In this document: in pieces, positions 6,787-7,030 of the stretch | Numbering within the stretch: the first letter of the stretch is position 1 | Layout: each line of letters opens with the position of its first letter | Source of the DNA: an uncultured Oscillospiraceae bacterium | Lineage (GTDB): Bacteria > Bacillota > Clostridia > Oscillospirales > Oscillospiraceae | NCBI GenBank assembly: GCA_900751035.1 | Contig: CAADSF010000041.1 | Span: 1-7,030, forward strand | Direction of reading: 5' to 3' | DNA length: 7,030 nt | Program-made: the position numbers and the translations under genes | Notes under the pieces: model-generated | The model's database searches: none | What the model saw: the letters and a program-made list of their open reading frames with translations, nothing else | Told to the model about the DNA's origin: nothing

Positions 6787-6919
6787 GTTTTTAATATGAG
6801 CAGGCAGTCCCCGCCTTCCATGCCGGGGCAGTCGTCTGTTGTCCGGTCAAATATTCCGTTTCCCTTCTCTTGCCTGAACTTCTTTTTGCAGTATACTCTG
6901 CTTAAAATTGCACAACGTC

Positions 6920-6948
6920 ATTATATACGATTTTTTGTCATTTTGGAA
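6920..6948 (-). promoter_or_regulatory. Candidate promoter of the phosphatase-kinase-lipoprotein cluster
   Basis: The minus strand has TTCCAA (6948-6943), a 17-bp spacer and a perfect TATAAT (6925-6920). The -35 box is weak, but the -10 is ideal and the DNA is AT-rich. The transcript would start near 6913, giving a leader of about 140 nt before the phosphatase ATG. The leader holds a small GCAG/CTGC hairpin (6888-6901) and a CCCCG/CGGGG stem near 6815-6835. Neither has a following T tract, so I see no attenuator or known riboswitch. Confidence 0.5.
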
Positions 6949-6978
6949 GTGTCTGATACTAACATCTTTTTAAAAAGG

Positions 6979-7007
6979 TTGATAATTTATCACTGTTGAT
7001 GTATAAT
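6979..7007 (+). promoter_or_regulatory. Near-consensus sigma-A promoter for a rightward gene beyond the window
   Basis: TTGATA (6979-6984), exactly 17 bp, then TATAAT (7002-7007): five of six and six of six consensus bases. Transcription would begin near 7014. A palindrome, TGATAATTTATCA (6980-6992), overlaps the -35 box and could bind a repressor. A weak ribosome binding site GGTGAT (7014-7019) and ATG 7025-7027 follow, so the gene may start within the last six bases with a leader of about 11 nt, or further right outside the window. Confidence 0.65.
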
Positions 7008-7024
7008 GAAGATGGTGATGAGAA

Positions 7025-7030
7025 ATGAAA
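7025..7030 (+). CDS. Possible start of a rightward gene (two codons only)
   Basis: ATGAAA at the right edge follows GGTGAT with a 5-nt gap and lies about 11 nt after the expected transcript start of the strong plus-strand promoter. Only Met-Lys is encoded before the window ends, so nothing can be said of the product. Alternative ATG codons at 7012 and 7018 in another frame, or a start beyond the edge, are equally possible. Confidence 0.25.

Larger units (their letters stand above)
6774..7030. other. AT-rich divergent intergenic region
   Basis: These 257 bases contain no convincing complete gene and are visibly richer in A/T (mainly 6880-7030) than the rest of the window. They hold the minus-strand promoter (6920-6948), the plus-strand promoter (6979-7007), and two perfect or near-perfect palindromes between and within them: CTTTTTAAAAAG (6966-6977) and TGATAATTTATCA (6980-6992). 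The rest, about 6790-6880, looks like an unstructured leader. Confidence 0.7.

Noticed and set aside
5922..6794. Open plus-strand frame of 290 codons opposite the phosphatase
   Set aside because: It mirrors the PP2C gene, whose metal-binding motifs are all intact, and its translation shows no domain.
6774..6821. A 16-residue N-terminal extension of the phosphatase from ATG 6821
   Set aside because: No ribosome binding site precedes it, and the added residues are not part of the PP2C fold. ATG 6773 has GGGAGAG upstream.
6815..6835. CCCCG/CGGGG stem in the phosphatase leader as a terminator or attenuator
   Set aside because: The stem is only five base pairs with a ten-base loop, and no T run follows in the direction of transcription.

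Overview
The window reads as chromosomal DNA from a high-GC, Gram-positive, gut-type Firmicute (class Clostridia, Oscillospiraceae/Ruminococcaceae-like). The basis is strong GAGGTGA-type Shine-Dalgarno sites, GTG/TTG-rich coding with GC-rich third positions, a lipobox lipoprotein, a YesN-type response regulator and a eukaryotic-like Ser/Thr kinase with Firmicute-type surface domains. Taxonomy is inference; no marker gene is present.

All substantial genes lie on the minus strand, so the order of transcription runs from high to low coordinates. An AT-rich divergent intergenic region (about 6774-7030) carries a candidate minus-strand promoter for the cluster and a near-consensus plus-strand promoter for a gene that begins at the right edge or just beyond it. 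The cluster then reads: PP2C-type Ser/Thr phosphatase (6003-6773); a 964-residue membrane Ser/Thr kinase (3103-5997), whose Shine-Dalgarno site contains the phosphatase stop codon; a 411-residue surface lipoprotein (1814-3049); a YesN/AraC-type response regulator (120-1739); and the first 44 codons of a membrane protein, very probably the partner sensor histidine kinase (1-133), which overlaps the regulator gene by 14 nt.

The phosphatase and kinase form a classic reversible Ser/Thr phosphorylation pair. The kinase differs from textbook PrkC/PknB receptors. Its outer part has no visible PASTA repeats; it has a Pro/Glu linker, three Ig-like domains, an InlB-type beta repeat and a very Tyr/Trp-rich C-terminal region with three degenerate repeats. 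The lipoprotein immediately downstream would sit on the same outer face of the membrane and could be a partner, though no sequence feature proves this. The two-component genes may be a separate unit: a candidate promoter with the same TTCCAA / 17 bp / TA(T/C)AAT layout as the cluster promoter lies in the 74-bp gap before them, and no intrinsic terminator is visible in that gap.

No rRNA, tRNA, CRISPR array, insertion sequence, integrase or attachment site was seen. The most interesting content is the kinase receptor and its possible link to the lipoprotein and two-component system.
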